From positions 75,156,243 through 75,220,242 of the forward strand of contig CM026387.1 in the NCBI GenBank assembly GCA_014843695.1: DNA of 64,000 bases. The letters are read 5' to 3'. The stretch comes from Archivesica marissinica (lineage: Eukaryota; Mollusca; Bivalvia; Venerida; Vesicomyidae). Position 1 is the first letter of the stretch; each line of letters opens with the position of its first letter. Under the pieces are notes generated by a model. That model saw nothing but the letters and a program-made list of their open reading frames with translations, ran no database searches and was not told where the DNA came from. Positions 1-14,400 of the stretch are shown in pieces. Position numbers and translations under genes: made by a program.

Positions 1-1560
1 TCAGCTAGGTCCAACATGTACATTTACAAAGCAATACAAATCATCATAGCAAGCAAGGAGAATAATAAATTATGGTCACTTTTTTTCGGGTCACTTCAAG
101 GGGTTTGACATTAATGGAACATACATACATACATAACTATTTTGTTAATTGACGAAACCGCCGTACGTTCACATCTGTCATTCTGTGTGTAGAACAAACC
201 GCTAATTGGACGATTGTCTATACCCACTTGCTTAATTAAAGAAACATTACCATTAAAAATTAGATATTACAATGGGTTCTGCTTTCAGTGCATTACCTAT
301 ACGATAACTTATTTGTATCTAATCTGTCCGAAAATAATTAATATATCCAGCTACTATGATAGTTAATTTTCAAGGACGAAAATGGTGGGTGGTGTCACTT
401 GCTGCTGCGTTAAGACGATGTATTATAATGAATATGATCGTCTATGTTTGCGATGGTAGGATATTTGCATATTTTACCAATGTATTGACGAAATTTCTTA
501 TAAACGTGTCTTTTTTCAATTTTTATAAAACAGGAACCGGAAAGAGTATTGGAACATGCGCAATTCAACGGTAGCATTTTTGTTTGACAGGACAACAAAC
601 AAATAAAATGTTCTTTGGAATTAGAGGTAAATATGATCAAGAAATCACCGGTTTTAACAGTTAATACATACATTATGTAGTCCATAGTATTTCGATGAAT
701 TAGATTGCATAATTGTTGCCGTGATTTGTTGTACAACTTTAAGAGTTGAAAAGAGTATTTCGTCTGAAAATAACATAAATATCAACCCATGGACATTTCA
801 ATCCCAGGAACCAATTCAACCCCAAGAAATAATTCGACCCCAAGAAACAGTTTGACCTAAAACAATTGCACTTTTATATATATATATATATTTCGTTATA
901 TTCCATTATAGCCTGCCAGTTATAATTGTTAGTCCAGTATGACGAGTATCAACTTAATCATAGTTTATACAACGTTGAAACCCCTTAGCTTATACAAATG
1001 TATTTTAGCTTGATTGCGAAACAAGCCTGCCCAAAAAAACGAGAAGAACTATATAAGTTTTCTTTCGTTCTAATCCCTTTCAGTCTAATGCTGTTAATTT
1101 ATATGTAAAATGTACATTTAAAATACTGAAATAAATCCTGTTTAAACTATGAAAACGTGTCTAGGTGGGTGTCAGAGGTTTCGTCAACTAGAGGTTTCGT
1201 CAACCCTGGAGGTTTCGTCAACGATGTGAAATGTTTGTAAGTTATTAATTGGCAAGGACTTAGTTATGGACATTAATTGTTAATTGATTTAACTAGATAT
1301 ATGTGTTATTTTCATTTTTATGTGATTTTTATGTATATTTGTTATAGATGGCTGACAGTCCCAGTGTAGAAATCTTCCGGTAGATCCGCTGATTCCAGTG
1401 GAATATATATCTTTACTTGGCTTTGGCATGTGACATGCATCTTGAAAGAAAGGGCTTACATTGTACGCTTGCAAGCTTCAATTATTGTTGCTTAATCGCC
1501 TAATTGACGAAACCTCTCACATAATCGAAACCTCTTAACAATTTCCCTCTATATTGCCTT

Positions 1561-1875
1561 GTTGACGAAACCTCCAGTTGACGAAACCTCCTGCATTCGT
1601 CCAGTTGACGAAACCTCCTGCATTCGTCCAGTTGACGAAACCTCCTGCATTCGTCCAGTTGACGAAACCTCCTGCATTCGTCCAGTTGACGAAACCTCCT
1701 GCATTCGTCCAGTTGACGAAACCTCCTGCATTCGTCCAGTTGACGAAACCTCCTGCATTCGTCCAGTTGACGAAACCTCCTGCATTCGTCCAGTTGACGA
1801 AACCTCCTGCATTCGTCCAGTTGATTAGAAACCTCCTGCATTCGTCCAGTTGACGAAACCTCCTGCATTCGTCCA
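1561..1875 (+). repeat. 27-bp minisatellite
   Basis: About eleven tandem copies of a 27-bp unit containing GTTGACGAAACCTCCTGC, with one variant unit near 1822 reading TTGATTAGAAACC. Because 27 is a multiple of three and the unit lacks stops, several frames on both strands stay open. These ORFs are an array artefact. Isolated copies of the core occur 350 bp upstream in inverse orientation (1185-1222). Confidence 0.95.
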
Positions 1876-2035
1876 GGTTTTAAGACACTAGCCCATTATA
1901 AAGCACTCCTTCTATTCAAATGTTGTATTTATTAATGGTCATACTGTGCATTTTAACCATATTTTGTTGAAATTTATTCAATATTTTATGGACGCGATCT
2001 AACTCCTCCCAAAAATTCTGACTTAGTTATAAAGC
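1876..2035 (+). mobile_element. Fragment of CAGGG-ended MITE
   Basis: Shares the GCCCATTATAAAGCACTCCT core and the flanking text with the fuller copies at 5839-6139, 7690-7972, 36414-36682 and 48961-49260. The left end is missing and the right end is degenerate. Confidence 0.7.
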
Positions 2036-2180
2036 CCCTGCCTGTTACCGGTACACCCAGGATAATCACTCTCGAGACCTCATTCCTGATGGAATCCATT
2101 GCCAATATATATATATATATATACATACACCTTCAAATCTGTGTTTATAACATCATTTTAAAAAATCTTTATTTCTTCAG

Positions 2181-2451
2181 ACATAATGGCATAGACTAAC
2201 CTTGGATTGCCTTACTGGATACCTAGTTAGACGAGGATGGAGCCTCAACCACCAAGAAAACCTAAAGAGAACCGTCCATTTTATGCCCCGCCAGAAGATA
2301 AACCAATTGCTGTCCAGATAATAAATGAAGCTAGATCCTCGCTTAAAGAACTGAAGACAAAGAGGCCCTATACACCACGGGATGAGAGGAGAACATTGTT
2401 TGGTTCCCGGCCAGTGAATACTTCTGACAACAGACCACCTAGTGCATTTAG
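2181..2451 (+). CDS. ARMC2: ARMC2 exon 1 (first coding exon, with 5' UTR)
   Basis: Preceded by a good acceptor (TTTATTTCTTCAG, ending 2180). Coding starts at ATG 2237 and ends at AG|GTAAAT, leaving two bases that join exon 2. The 5' UTR holds a two-codon upstream ORF, ATG GCA TAG at 2186-2194. Confidence 0.88.
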
Positions 2452-5400
2452 GTAAATCATCAGTAGGGTTTTTTCATTTTCTCTGTAAATATTTACGTCA
2501 ACGTATAATTGCTGGTATGTCCATCACAATCAACAGTACACACAGATCTCCTGTACTAAGTCTACTTATCATCACAGCTTCTTTCCTGCCACCGTCACCA
2601 TCTGGAACCGATTGCCTCAACATGCCGTGAACCAGTCCAGTCCACCCTAGAGGGCTTCAAGACCGTCATGGCTGGCATACATAACCTGTAAATGGCACAC
2701 TCGTTTTTAACCTGTTTTTAATAATTATACATAGACAAACTTTTAAATGTACAAATCCACCTCTCCAGCCGCGCATGCTTTTAATCTCTATCGCGAGTAT
2801 ACTCTAGACAGAGTGATGCGATTACTGAAGATGATGATGATCTGTGCTGTCCGATTAGCGCAGTGGTTAGCGCGATCGCTTCTCACCAATGTAACCCGGG
2901 TTCTCACCAATGTAACCCAGGTTCGATCATTGTAGTATGTAACTATGGTATGACTGAATGGGAGAAGTAGTACAAAAATGTGGTTAACTACCTTTCACTA
3001 TTTTCCTTTTCAGCCTCGATTCCCGGCACTTTGATCCGGATTCAAGACCTGTATCGGGCACAAGACTCAGTCCTCTAGATCATGTAAGTTTACCAGTTCC
3101 ATCAGACACTTCCTTCAACCTTTCTGCTTTTATTATGTAATATCCTTCATAGCTAGTTACGACTTTTAACGCTTTTACACAACTATACATCACTGATAGT
3201 TATATTCCATTCACAAACTGTTGACCAATATGATTACACTGTAATTACACATTCCTTGTTAAAACTTACAATCTTACTATACATGTTAAAGGAGAATAGA
3301 TGAGAATTCCGAATGCATACAGACAACTCTGTAGTCTAGTGGTAACATGCTGAACTGGTAATCCAGGGATCGCAGGTTCGATCCCCCGTCTGACCCTAAT
3401 AAAATTAACAGTCTTTCAGATGGGACTTTAAACCAAGCTCTTGTGTCGGTGCTGTACACCGTGCACGTAAAAGAACCAGAGGAGACTCTGGAATTGGTCT
3501 CTGTCTGTATCATTGCACTATCCTCCAAAATCTAAAATGACTAATCTCTTCAGGAGGCGTCGCTCATATGGGCAACCGGTAGCGATGATAAATAAACGTA
3601 AAACACTACGAATGCATTTCTATACATAAATTTATATGCTAAGTTAAACATATTTACGTAGTTTGCTACCAAATAGCATGATTTACCGTATATGAAAAAT
3701 AACAGTTTATAGACTAAGTCGACATTGCTAGTTTCTACATGGATTACCACCCTTGGATTGAGTTGACCTCAGATTAGTTCCCTTTAATACTATTCCGGTC
3801 ATATCGGTATAAGTGGATGGGTGGGTTCTAGGAGTTTGTATCTCCACAAATGATGTCAGATTTACCATATCACTCCTTCAGCTCAATACAGAACATTTCA
3901 AACAGTAACAATGAAGAGTCTGTTCCAGAATGGTGTGCCTGAATGTGTATACTATAGCCTCCATACGTTCTGTCAATTGCATCACACAGGTAGTCGAAGA
4001 GTCAATAACTGAAAGTCACATGGTTGCTTAGAAGCAATCAAGAAGAGTTAGAGTTAAGTAAAAACAAAATGTTGGGAACAGTCGTTTGGACACATTTTGG
4101 ATTTTAACAATTTTGAGCTATATTGTTTCAACTGTAAAGTTTGGAAGTTTTTGTCCATCAATTTTACCATCCATATGAACATCCTATGTATTTTCTGCTT
4201 GAGCTGAAGGTGAGGTGGGAAAGTATACCCTCTCCGTGGTCTAGTGGTTAGGGCGTCGTCCGCCTATGGAGTCGAAGGTTCGAATCTTGTTAGGGGTTTG
4301 TTCTGATATGGCCGATTGGTGAGCTGCCAGCTAGTTAAATAATGGTTACCGATTGCCTATCAGCCTGGCATAGGATTTGGGAAGTACTGATGTTCATAAA
4401 AATAGGTGTGTCATAAGTCAGAAATGGCTGGCCCTTTAAATAGGGGTGACACTATAATAAACAAACACACACTTATATACAATCATTGTGTATATGTAGT
4501 ATGGCAACAGGAAGGTACGGAATGCACTCATACATGTATGTTTGTGTGAGATGAGGTAAGGGGACAGAAAACGGGTGATAAATTCCTAGCAAATTCATTA
4601 GAAACAATTCTTATTTATTGAGAATTTTCCCGAGAAAAGCAAGTTGGGGTGGGTTTGTGTTGGTACATTGGGATGTTATGGCCAATCTATTAATTATTAA
4701 TTTGAAAGAGAGTTTATTACCTTGAATGAAATAGAATGTTGTGTGAATTTACCTTTCAGAAACCATCTATAACAACACTTGAGGAAGATGTAAGCATCTG
4801 TTCTGCTGTCTTATATAGCTGTTGTAGCACTGCTTTCTGCCTTCCTCTCTAACATCTCTCTAACTTCTACGTATATCCCAATGTCTGCCTCCCTTGTCAT
4901 CTACCAGGCATAGAACTTCACTACTGCCTCCAATTCTAATTCTATGATCTTATTGCAAACTAGTCCAAATATTTAGACTTGAAAAATGTGACATTTTACT
5001 ATCAACGCATTTTTCAAACTCGAAATAACAGAAGAAATTTTTTTTATGTAGAGGTATATATAGGACTAATTGCAAACTAGACATTTCCATCTTTACAAAT
5101 ATACTAATACTGGTACTTGAGGTTTGAAAATAATAAAACATGATCTTATGTTAGTGAATATTACAAATAATGCAGAAATGATGTATATTTCAGTGATTTA
5201 CAGTATACAATGTAATGCACAGTTAACTGTACCGTTCACATTGGGAGATATTCACTAGGTTTACCAGGTTTCCAAATACAACCAGCTCACAAATCAATTA
5301 GAAATGTGGTTACACATAAAGGGGTAGAGGACCCTAAGAAGGATTATATGAGAACTAATTAGGTCACCCTCTATATACTATTTATAGGTATAGATATCTA

Positions 5401-8400
5401 TCTCTATTTTAAAACCAATGCTGCAATCACTGTCTTGTCATTGATCTTATGTCTGCAATACAGTTTCTTGTCATCTACGTATAATATTGATTTGGTTTGG
5501 CGATGCATGCAAGTTTGGAAAGCTCAACCAATCGCTGATCTTTGACTTAATAATGTCATGATTATTTAAGATAACTTTATTCTGCTTCCAAGCGGAAATT
5601 ACCCTAAAATAAATAGTCAGCATTGGTGTATTATGAGCAATCATTGGATTCATTAATGCTGTGAGTTGTAACATTTTTTAGCCCATTCAATTTAGAGTAA
5701 TGCCCAAGATTGAATGTGTCAGCAAATGACTTTCATCTGTTACTGTGTCAGCAGTACCTAAGCAGTTTTAGTTTAAAAGCTTTGCTTAAAATAATTTGTT
5801 ATATTTTTATTATTTATCGATATTATAATATGAAGTTACAGGGATCATTCTAGAGGGCGATGTGGGCGAAATAGTCGCCCTAGGGACCCTGATTTCGCCC
5901 TCTGGGTGCCCCACTTCTCCCTAAATTTTGTTTGGTTTTTACGATTTTCAAACAAAATTTTGTCTAGTAAGATACACTGGCCCATTATAAAGCACTCCTT
6001 CTATTCAAATGTTGTATTTAATGGGTTGTAGTGTGCATTTTAACCCTATTTTGCAGAAGTATATTAAAGAACACCATTTAAGGAAGCGATCACGCGCTTT
6101 CTCACTTCTCCCAAAATTTCTGACCTAGAATAAACCCTGAAGTTATTTAGTTCATTCGGTACTTGAACACCCTACATTAATAAATGCGACAAAGTTAATG
6201 TGTAGTTTATACAAATATAGTTGAATTCGATTACGAAACAAGTTCTAACAACTTATATTAATCACTCTCAAGACCTCATTCCTGATGGAATCCATCGCTA
6301 CAAGGGAGAGAGAAGAGGCAACGTGGAAGTTAAATATGTTTGAGACCGCTAAGCTTTAAATGTTCCCAATAAATACATAATAAATAAAAACTATAAAATC
6401 TGAACCACTTTTAAACACTGCAACATTTCTATAACAAAGAACAATTAGTCGGCTAATGATCAGTAGAACAGTGCTGCAGGAGCTTGTACGATTGAATATT
6501 AAATGCATGTCATTATTGTGTGTTTTTACGTTTTATTTATCGTCGCTACCGGTTGCCCATATGAGCAGCGCCTCCTGAAGAGATTAGTTATTTTAGATTT
6601 TGGAGGATAGTGCATGATACAGACAGAGACCCATTCCAGAGTCTCCTCTGGTTCTTTTACGTGCACAGTGTAAAGCACCGACACGAGACCTCGGTTTAAC
6701 GTCCCATCTGAAAGACTGTTAATTTTATTAGGGTCAGACGGGGGATCGAACCTGCGATCCCTGGATTACCAGTCCAGCGTGTTACCACTGGACTACATAT
6801 CCGTCTGTGTCATTATTGTCTCGTTTAAAGCCCCTATAAAAAAAGCTTTGTTGTAAGAGGAAGCTTTTAGTAAAAATGAGGGGGTGAGTGGTTACGGTGG
6901 TTGACTTTAATCACTTGCCCCTCACTGCTGTAGGTTCGAGTCACACCGGAAGTGTGAAATTATTTCATGTGAGGAAGTTAGTCGGCTGGCTTGCTGAAGT
7001 TCGATGGTTCTACCTGGGTGCCTGAAATAAGGCTCGGATGGGCACCCTGGGTCTTCCTCCACCAATAATAGCTGGAGAATTGTTATATGACCTAAGCTGT
7101 TGGTGCGACAAATGTGAAAATAATGCATGCTGCTTTCTTGTATACCGGTAGACTCGGTAGTGATTATTGTAGTGTTTATCAAAGTTGTTTTATTTTATTT
7201 TGTGTGTGTTATACGTTTATTTATCGTCGCTACCGGTTGCCCATATGAGCAACGCCACCTGAAGAGATTAGTCATTTGAGATATTTGGAGGATAGTGTAA
7301 TGATACAGACAGAGACCCATTCCAGAGTCTCCTCTGGTTCTTTTATGTGCACGGTGTACAGCACCGACACAAGACCTTGGTTTAAAGTCCCATCTGAAAG
7401 ACTGTTCATTTTATTAGAGTCAGGCAGGGGATCGAACCTGCGATCCCTGGATTACCAGTCCAGCGTGTTACCACTGGACTACAGATCTGTCTTATTTGTA
7501 ATATAACTTTGATATATATACATGTATTAACCTAACCATTCGGCCGTAACCGATTAACCATAATGTATAATATCCAGTTGTGAAATATATTTTTCTCTTG
7601 ACATGGAACAACGAAACACAAATGTGCACTACACCTACAAATGTGCTTTACACCTACAAATGTAAATTACACCTACAAATGTGCATTACTATGTGGGCGA
7701 AATTGTCGCCCTAGGGACCCTGATTTCGCCCTCTGGGGGCCCCACCTCTCCCTAAAAATAAAATAGTATTTTTTGGTTTTTACGATTTTCAAACCAAATT
7801 TTTTCTAGTAAAATACACTGGCCCATTATAAAGCACTCCTTCTATTCAAATGTTGTATTTAATGGTTGTACTGTGCATTTTAACCCAATTTTGCAGAAGT
7901 ATATTAAAGAACACCATTTAAGGAAGCGATCACGCGCTTTCTCCCAAAAATTCTGACCTAGAATGAACCCTGAGGTGGTAGATTATTTTCCAGATGTTTG
8001 CGTTATATTATACTGTGATGACTCAGTAATCTGTCGATGAATATAGATGGTTATATTACTGTTACCTTAGGTTGCAAAACTGCCCTCAGAGGCCGAGGTT
8101 GAGAGTTTATTGTTACCACCAAGACCACCCAGTGATGCCAACAAACCTGCCAGGAAGGCTGGACGAGCACGAGCCCAGCATGCCAATAGTGTTGATAATT
8201 CAGGTCCACAAGAAATGCAGAAATCCAGGAACAACAATTTGTCAGATGGTAAGCAGATCCTGAGGTCCATTTGACAGCATGAATATTAACATTGCTACTT
8301 TGTTAGTATGCTTCAGCAGGTCTCTTAGAATCCCAAAACTTTACTGACTTTACATCTGACATGGAGGGTTATCAAAGTTCTGATCGTAACCAGACACTGT

Positions 8401-11400
8401 GGTCGTAAGGCACCGCTGCACACAGATATTTCAACGCTTAGATAATTTGGCCATAGACATTTAGTTGAATATGAGATTGCGCTAGTCCCTACCCAATGGG
8501 AATACTTGAGGCAGAGTTAGAGAAACAGTTTATAAGCTCCAAGCCTTGTGATTATTAAACATTTAACTACATTCTCAACTGTTTTGATTGGCTCAGCCGA
8601 ACAAATCTCAGACTCCCTAGAACATGTATAATAGCGTAATTGTAGCGCGTTCGCGGAAGGCCCGGAGTTCACGTCCAGCTGAAGTCGTTACGATTGAGCC
8701 CTTTGGCAAGGCACTTAAATTCCACATGCCTCTTCTCTCTCCCTCATGGCGATGGATTCCACCAGGAATGAGGTCTCGAGAGCGACTAATCAAACATTGT
8801 AAAAACTTGTATCGCAATCAAGCTAAAATAAATTTGTATAAGCTAAATATAATATTTTTTCCTGGTAATTTGTTACAATGTATGTTAATTACAAACTTGT
8901 TAAATGCACATCATTGTTAATATATATATATTAGGGATGTCAATGAGTAGTGATTTTGGTACTCGAGTACTCGGAAAGGTAATCGATCGAGTACTCGAGT
9001 ACTCGGTTACCATTACCGTGGATTATGCTTCTTGTCTCGTCAATCAGAGGTGAGGCTTGATGCTTCAGCCTCAGATGATTATGCAGGTTGGTATTGCCAC
9101 CAGTAAATGTCAGACTGGCATCGCACAACTTGCAAGAAACAGTCTTGTCAAGTCTTTAAAAGTACTTCCATACCACAGATTTAGGTGGAGGCATTCTCAC
9201 AATTCACTTATATTACTATACTACTAATATATTCTAAAGATCTCTTCACAGTTTAACAGCGTTAACGTTTATGGCAAAAGTTACGATATTTATTATTTAA
9301 CAACTATTTCAGTATTGCCCTGCTATGGGTAGCTGCTTAAAGTTCTAAATTGAGTAATCAATTAAGTGTCAATTATAACATCAAAACAAGTTCCGACCAC
9401 CAGACAAAAGATGTCATTCACACGACAGACAATCGGACGACCCGCCTCAGTAGTGATGACAATGATAAAACAATTTGCATCAAACTTACGCTTCCCAATT
9501 AAGTTGAATTAACACCTTAATTATTCGGTCACTGTAGCCAGCTCTGTGTGATATACAGGTATTGTTAATCACCATGACACGCTGTATATTGCATTGTTTG
9601 ATACAGCGGAGGTTTCGCTAATCTCACTGATCACGATTTGTTCACAGGCAACTCCGTATTTGCGCAAAATAAAGATTTGTTGATTTTTTTTTATTTAACC
9701 GAGTACTCGATTATCTGAAAAGTATTCGATACTCGGACGTTCGATCGAGTACTCGAGTACTCAAGTACTCGTTGACATCCCTAATATATATATTATATGT
9801 ATATATATATATCATCTGTTTATGTTACTAATTAATTATGATGGGCTTGTTTAAACAGCATGGTTTGTCACACATCATGTATCATCAAGTATTGTTCATC
9901 ACACAGCATGTATGGTTCCTGTATGTCTATGCATTATTTAACACTAAGACATGACAATAATGTTTGCTTCATTCTCTATTCTGCAGATTCACCTACGAAA
10001 GAAATTTGTCCCACAGTCACAGAACCTGTTAAACGGGCTCACAGTGGGCCCAAGGAGCGGAGCCACACGATGGAGGAGAGAGGAGAAGGGGACGGCAAGG
10101 AAGCCCCACCTCATAGAGCTCCCAGTGTAGCATCTAATACACCAACTTCCTGGTAAAAACATTAAGCATTGTAACAGAATCAGGTGGATTTGGGAGAATT
10201 AGTTGTCCCGAGCTGCCTCACCTCTCCCTATATCAAGGAGAACTGTTTTTTCATACACACACTATATTTATACGTGTACAGTTTTTGATACATATATATA
10301 TATGGCAAGTACAACTTCACATGAATATACCAGATATGTTTGAACATGCAACATTTTCGAGTGAGATTTAAATTTAATATTTCAATTTCTGCAATTGGTT
10401 GTTTTTGAATTGCCCATATTGCCATATATATATATATATACACACTATTCTTGCACTATTACTCTCCCTTTAAATGCTTAGACAACATGTTATTTAATTT
10501 TCACCGTTTACCTGGCTTCAATGACACTATTTACCTGTATTATTGTTTTTGTTATGAAACAAATCAAAAGCGAAATACAACTGACAATGTCTCGAATTTT
10601 GTCACTGCAAATTGTAACAATAAATCCAATAAATGTTTTCATGTATTTTTCCTCGATTCAACTTTAAATTCAAGTTGGCGGCATATTTGTGTATCGACTC
10701 ACGACGTATAGTCGTCAATGTATTCATCCGCGCAAAAACACGGCGGTGTTTGTTTTTCACCAATTAGCATAAAATAAAAAGAAAATTTGTTTGTTTCGAG
10801 TGAATATGGAATATATCTCACCTCGAAGTGAGAACATTGTCATATTTTCACTCGGGCTACGCGCTCGAAGTGAGAACATTTTCAAATATTTGAAATGTTC
10901 TCACTTCTCAGTGAGATATATTCCATATTCACTCAAAACAAACAAATATCCTCTATATATCACCTAATGTCAAACCCCTTGCGGGGATGTAGACATATAT
11001 ATCAAGGTTAATGAATATTTATAGGGCCTACTTGTCCTGTACAGATGAATCCACAACAGTCATGATTACTCTGTCAAATGCACATATATTGTACATATGC
11101 GTTCTAAATTGTCTAAAATATCATCAAAGTTTGCAATCTAAAGTTCTAAACAAATAACTTATTTTACTGACACTAGCAGCCTGGAATTTAACTTACCCGT
11201 CACGGCGTCAATGCTTACTTGCCATGACGACATGTGGATTCTGTTGTATGAACATTCATTGGAACAGATTAAAGCCCAGAATCAAAGTGTTTCTTGTTTT
11301 ACATCTCCTAGTATCCGAGCTGAAGTTGAGGAGAGACTGGGTAGCGGTGGAACCAAGCGTACTACTCACGATACGGAAGTCCGCGTTGGCAGCGGTGAAT

Positions 11401-14400
11401 CCAAACGTACCACTTATGATGCGGAAGTCCGCGTTGGCAGTGGTGGAACCAAGCATACCACTTATGATGCGGAAGTCCGTGGTGGAAGCGGTGAATCCAA
11501 ACGTACCACTCACGATGTGGATGTCCGCGTTGGCAGCGGTGAATCCAAACGTACCACTTACGATATGGAAGTCCGCGTTGACAGTGGCGGTGCAAAAAGA
11601 ACAACCAGTGCTGGTAGCAGGGGAGGTAAGAATACAGTTGTTTGTCTGTATGACGATTTTATGTTTCTAATTTTAAATAAAGTGTCAAAGTTAAGTTTTA
11701 CATGTCCTTATAATAGTTCAAATATGATTGTGGCTCTCCGATTAGCGCAGTGGTTAGTACGCTCGCTTCTCACCAATGCAACCCGGGTTCGATGCTCGGA
11801 CCGGGAAGTATGTGAGATGGTACGGTGGTCACCAGATCGGACAGGTGGGTTTTCACCGGGTACTCCGGTTTCCTCCCACATGAATGACCACATTTATGCT
11901 TTCATCAGCGAGTTATTAACATAAGTTGTTAAAACTTGCTTCGCAATCGTTGTAAAATAAATAAAGTTTTTAAAAAAATATGATCAACAAGAACAAAAAG
12001 AAGATTGAACAGAGTTAAATCAGGCAGGTTCACACACCTGTACAAAATCTTCCAATTCATTTGCATGAATTCCACTTATATTGTGTTAAGGAATGAATTG
12101 TTGTTTCCCCGATGGAAACTATTAACCCGCGATTCATTACTTATATTTACATTCATTATTATTTTCAATGACACAAAGAAAATATAGCACACTTTGCATT
12201 TAAAATGTTTTAGTCCAGATTTGCAACTTACCATTTGCCGAAACAGGTAAATAGATCGTCCTTGGAACAGCGTAAACTGTAAGAAGACATGCCGTGACGA
12301 ACGCTGCCTAGCACTGCCAATGCGCATATCCATAACTTCGACTGCGCATGTCGGCTGCATATCAGTAGTTGGAAACCCTCGTGCGAAAATGTATACAATC
12401 AGGACACATACGTTCATCGAAGGAAATGCAATAGCGATGTAAATATTCATCTTTTGGCACCAGAAGCCGAGTATTTGCTCTATTATCTTACAGGAAGTGC
12501 AGGGAAACGGGAAGATGAGAGTGAAGCGGAACTAGAGTTCTATTCTCGCCACATAGCACCGTTACTCGAGTCTATGACTGAATACAGCCAAAGTAAGCAG
12601 ATTTCCTATATCTTACATTATTGAGCATACTGTTGTTGAAAAGTCACAGTCCATTTCAATACCATTATATACCATTTCATTACCATTATATACCATTTCA
12701 TTACCATTATATAACATTTCATTACCATTATATAACATTTCAATACCATTATATACCATTTCATTACCATTATATAACATTTCATTACCATTATATACCA
12801 TTTCATTACCATTATATACCATTTCATTACCATTATATACCATTTCATTACCATTATATACCATTTCATTACCATTATATAACATTTCATTACCATTATA
12901 TAACATTTCATTACCATTATATACCATTTCATTACCATTATATACCATTTCATTACCATTATATAACATTTCATTACCATTATATAACATTTCAATACCA
13001 TTATATACCATTTCATTACCATTATATAACATTTCATTACCATTATATACCATTTCATTACCATTATATAACATTTCATTACCATTATATACCATTTCAT
13101 TACCATTATATAACATTTCATTACCATTATATACCATTTCATTACCATTATATACCATTTCATTACCATTATATAACATTTCATTACCATTATATACCAT
13201 TTCATTACCAGTATATAACATTTCATTACCATTATATACCATTTCATTACCATTATATAACATTTCATTACCATTATATACCATTTCATTACCAGTATAT
13301 ACCATTTCATTACCATTATATAACATTTCATTACTATTATATAACATTTCATTACCATTATATAACATTTCATTACCAGTATATAACATTTCATTACCAT
13401 TATATAACATTTCATTACCAGTATATAACATTTCATTACTATTATATAACATTTCATTACCAGTATATAACATTTCATTACCATTATATAACATTTCATT
13501 ACCAGTATATAACATTTCATTACCAGTATATAACATTTCATTACTATTATATAACATTTCATTACCATTATATAACATTTCATTACCATTATATACCATT
13601 TCATTACCATTATATAACATTTCATTACTATTATATAAACATTTCATTACCATTATATAACATTTCATTACCAGTATATAACATTTCATTACCATTATAT
13701 AACATTTCATTACCATTATATAACATTTCATTACCAGTATATAACATTTCATTACTATTATATAACATTTCATTACCATTATATAACATTTCATTACCAT
13801 TATATACCATTTCATTACCAGTATATAACATTTCATTACTATTATATAACATTTCATTACCATTATATAACATTTCATTACCAGTATATACCATTTCATT
13901 ACCATTATATACCATTTCATTACCATTATATACCATTTCATTACCATTATATAACATTTCATTACCATTATATAACATTTCATTACTATTATATAAACAT
14001 TTCATTACCATTATATAACATTTCATTACCAGTATATACCATTTCATTACCATTATATACCATTTCATTACCAGTATATAACATTTCATTACTATTATAT
14101 AACATTTCATTACCATTATATAACATTTCATTACCAGTATATACCATTTCATTACCATTATATACCATTTCATTACCATTATATACCATTTCATTACCAT
14201 TATATAACATTTCATTACCATTATATAACATTTCATTACCATTATATAACATTTCATTACCATTATATACCATTTCATTACCATTATATAACATTTCATT
14301 ACTATTATATAAACATTTCATTACCATTATATAACATTTCATTACCAGTATATACCATTTCATTACTATTATATAACATTTCATTACCATTATATAACAT

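Larger units (their letters stand above)
1..2180. other. Upstream flank of ARMC2, no gene recognised
   Basis: AT-rich flank without a convincing exon. It holds short (TA)n runs near 876-892 and 2106-2121, isolated copies of a GACGAAACC motif near 147 and, inverted, at 1185-1222, the 27-bp array at 1561-1875, and pieces of dispersed repeats (1876-2035 and 2060-2110). A non-coding first exon of ARMC2 may be here, because the first coding exon has a splice acceptor in front of it, but I could not place it. No promoter motif is clear enough to call. Confidence 0.6.

Noticed and set aside
3320..3400. Functional tRNA gene
   Set aside because: The tRNA-like part with A and B boxes continues into a conserved body found in about eleven copies, so it is the head of a SINE. 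The same applies to the other tRNA-like heads.
11211..11924. 237-codon ORF
   Set aside because: Only 11312-11625 (or from 11180) is exon. The rest is intron and SINE past a good GTAAGA donor.
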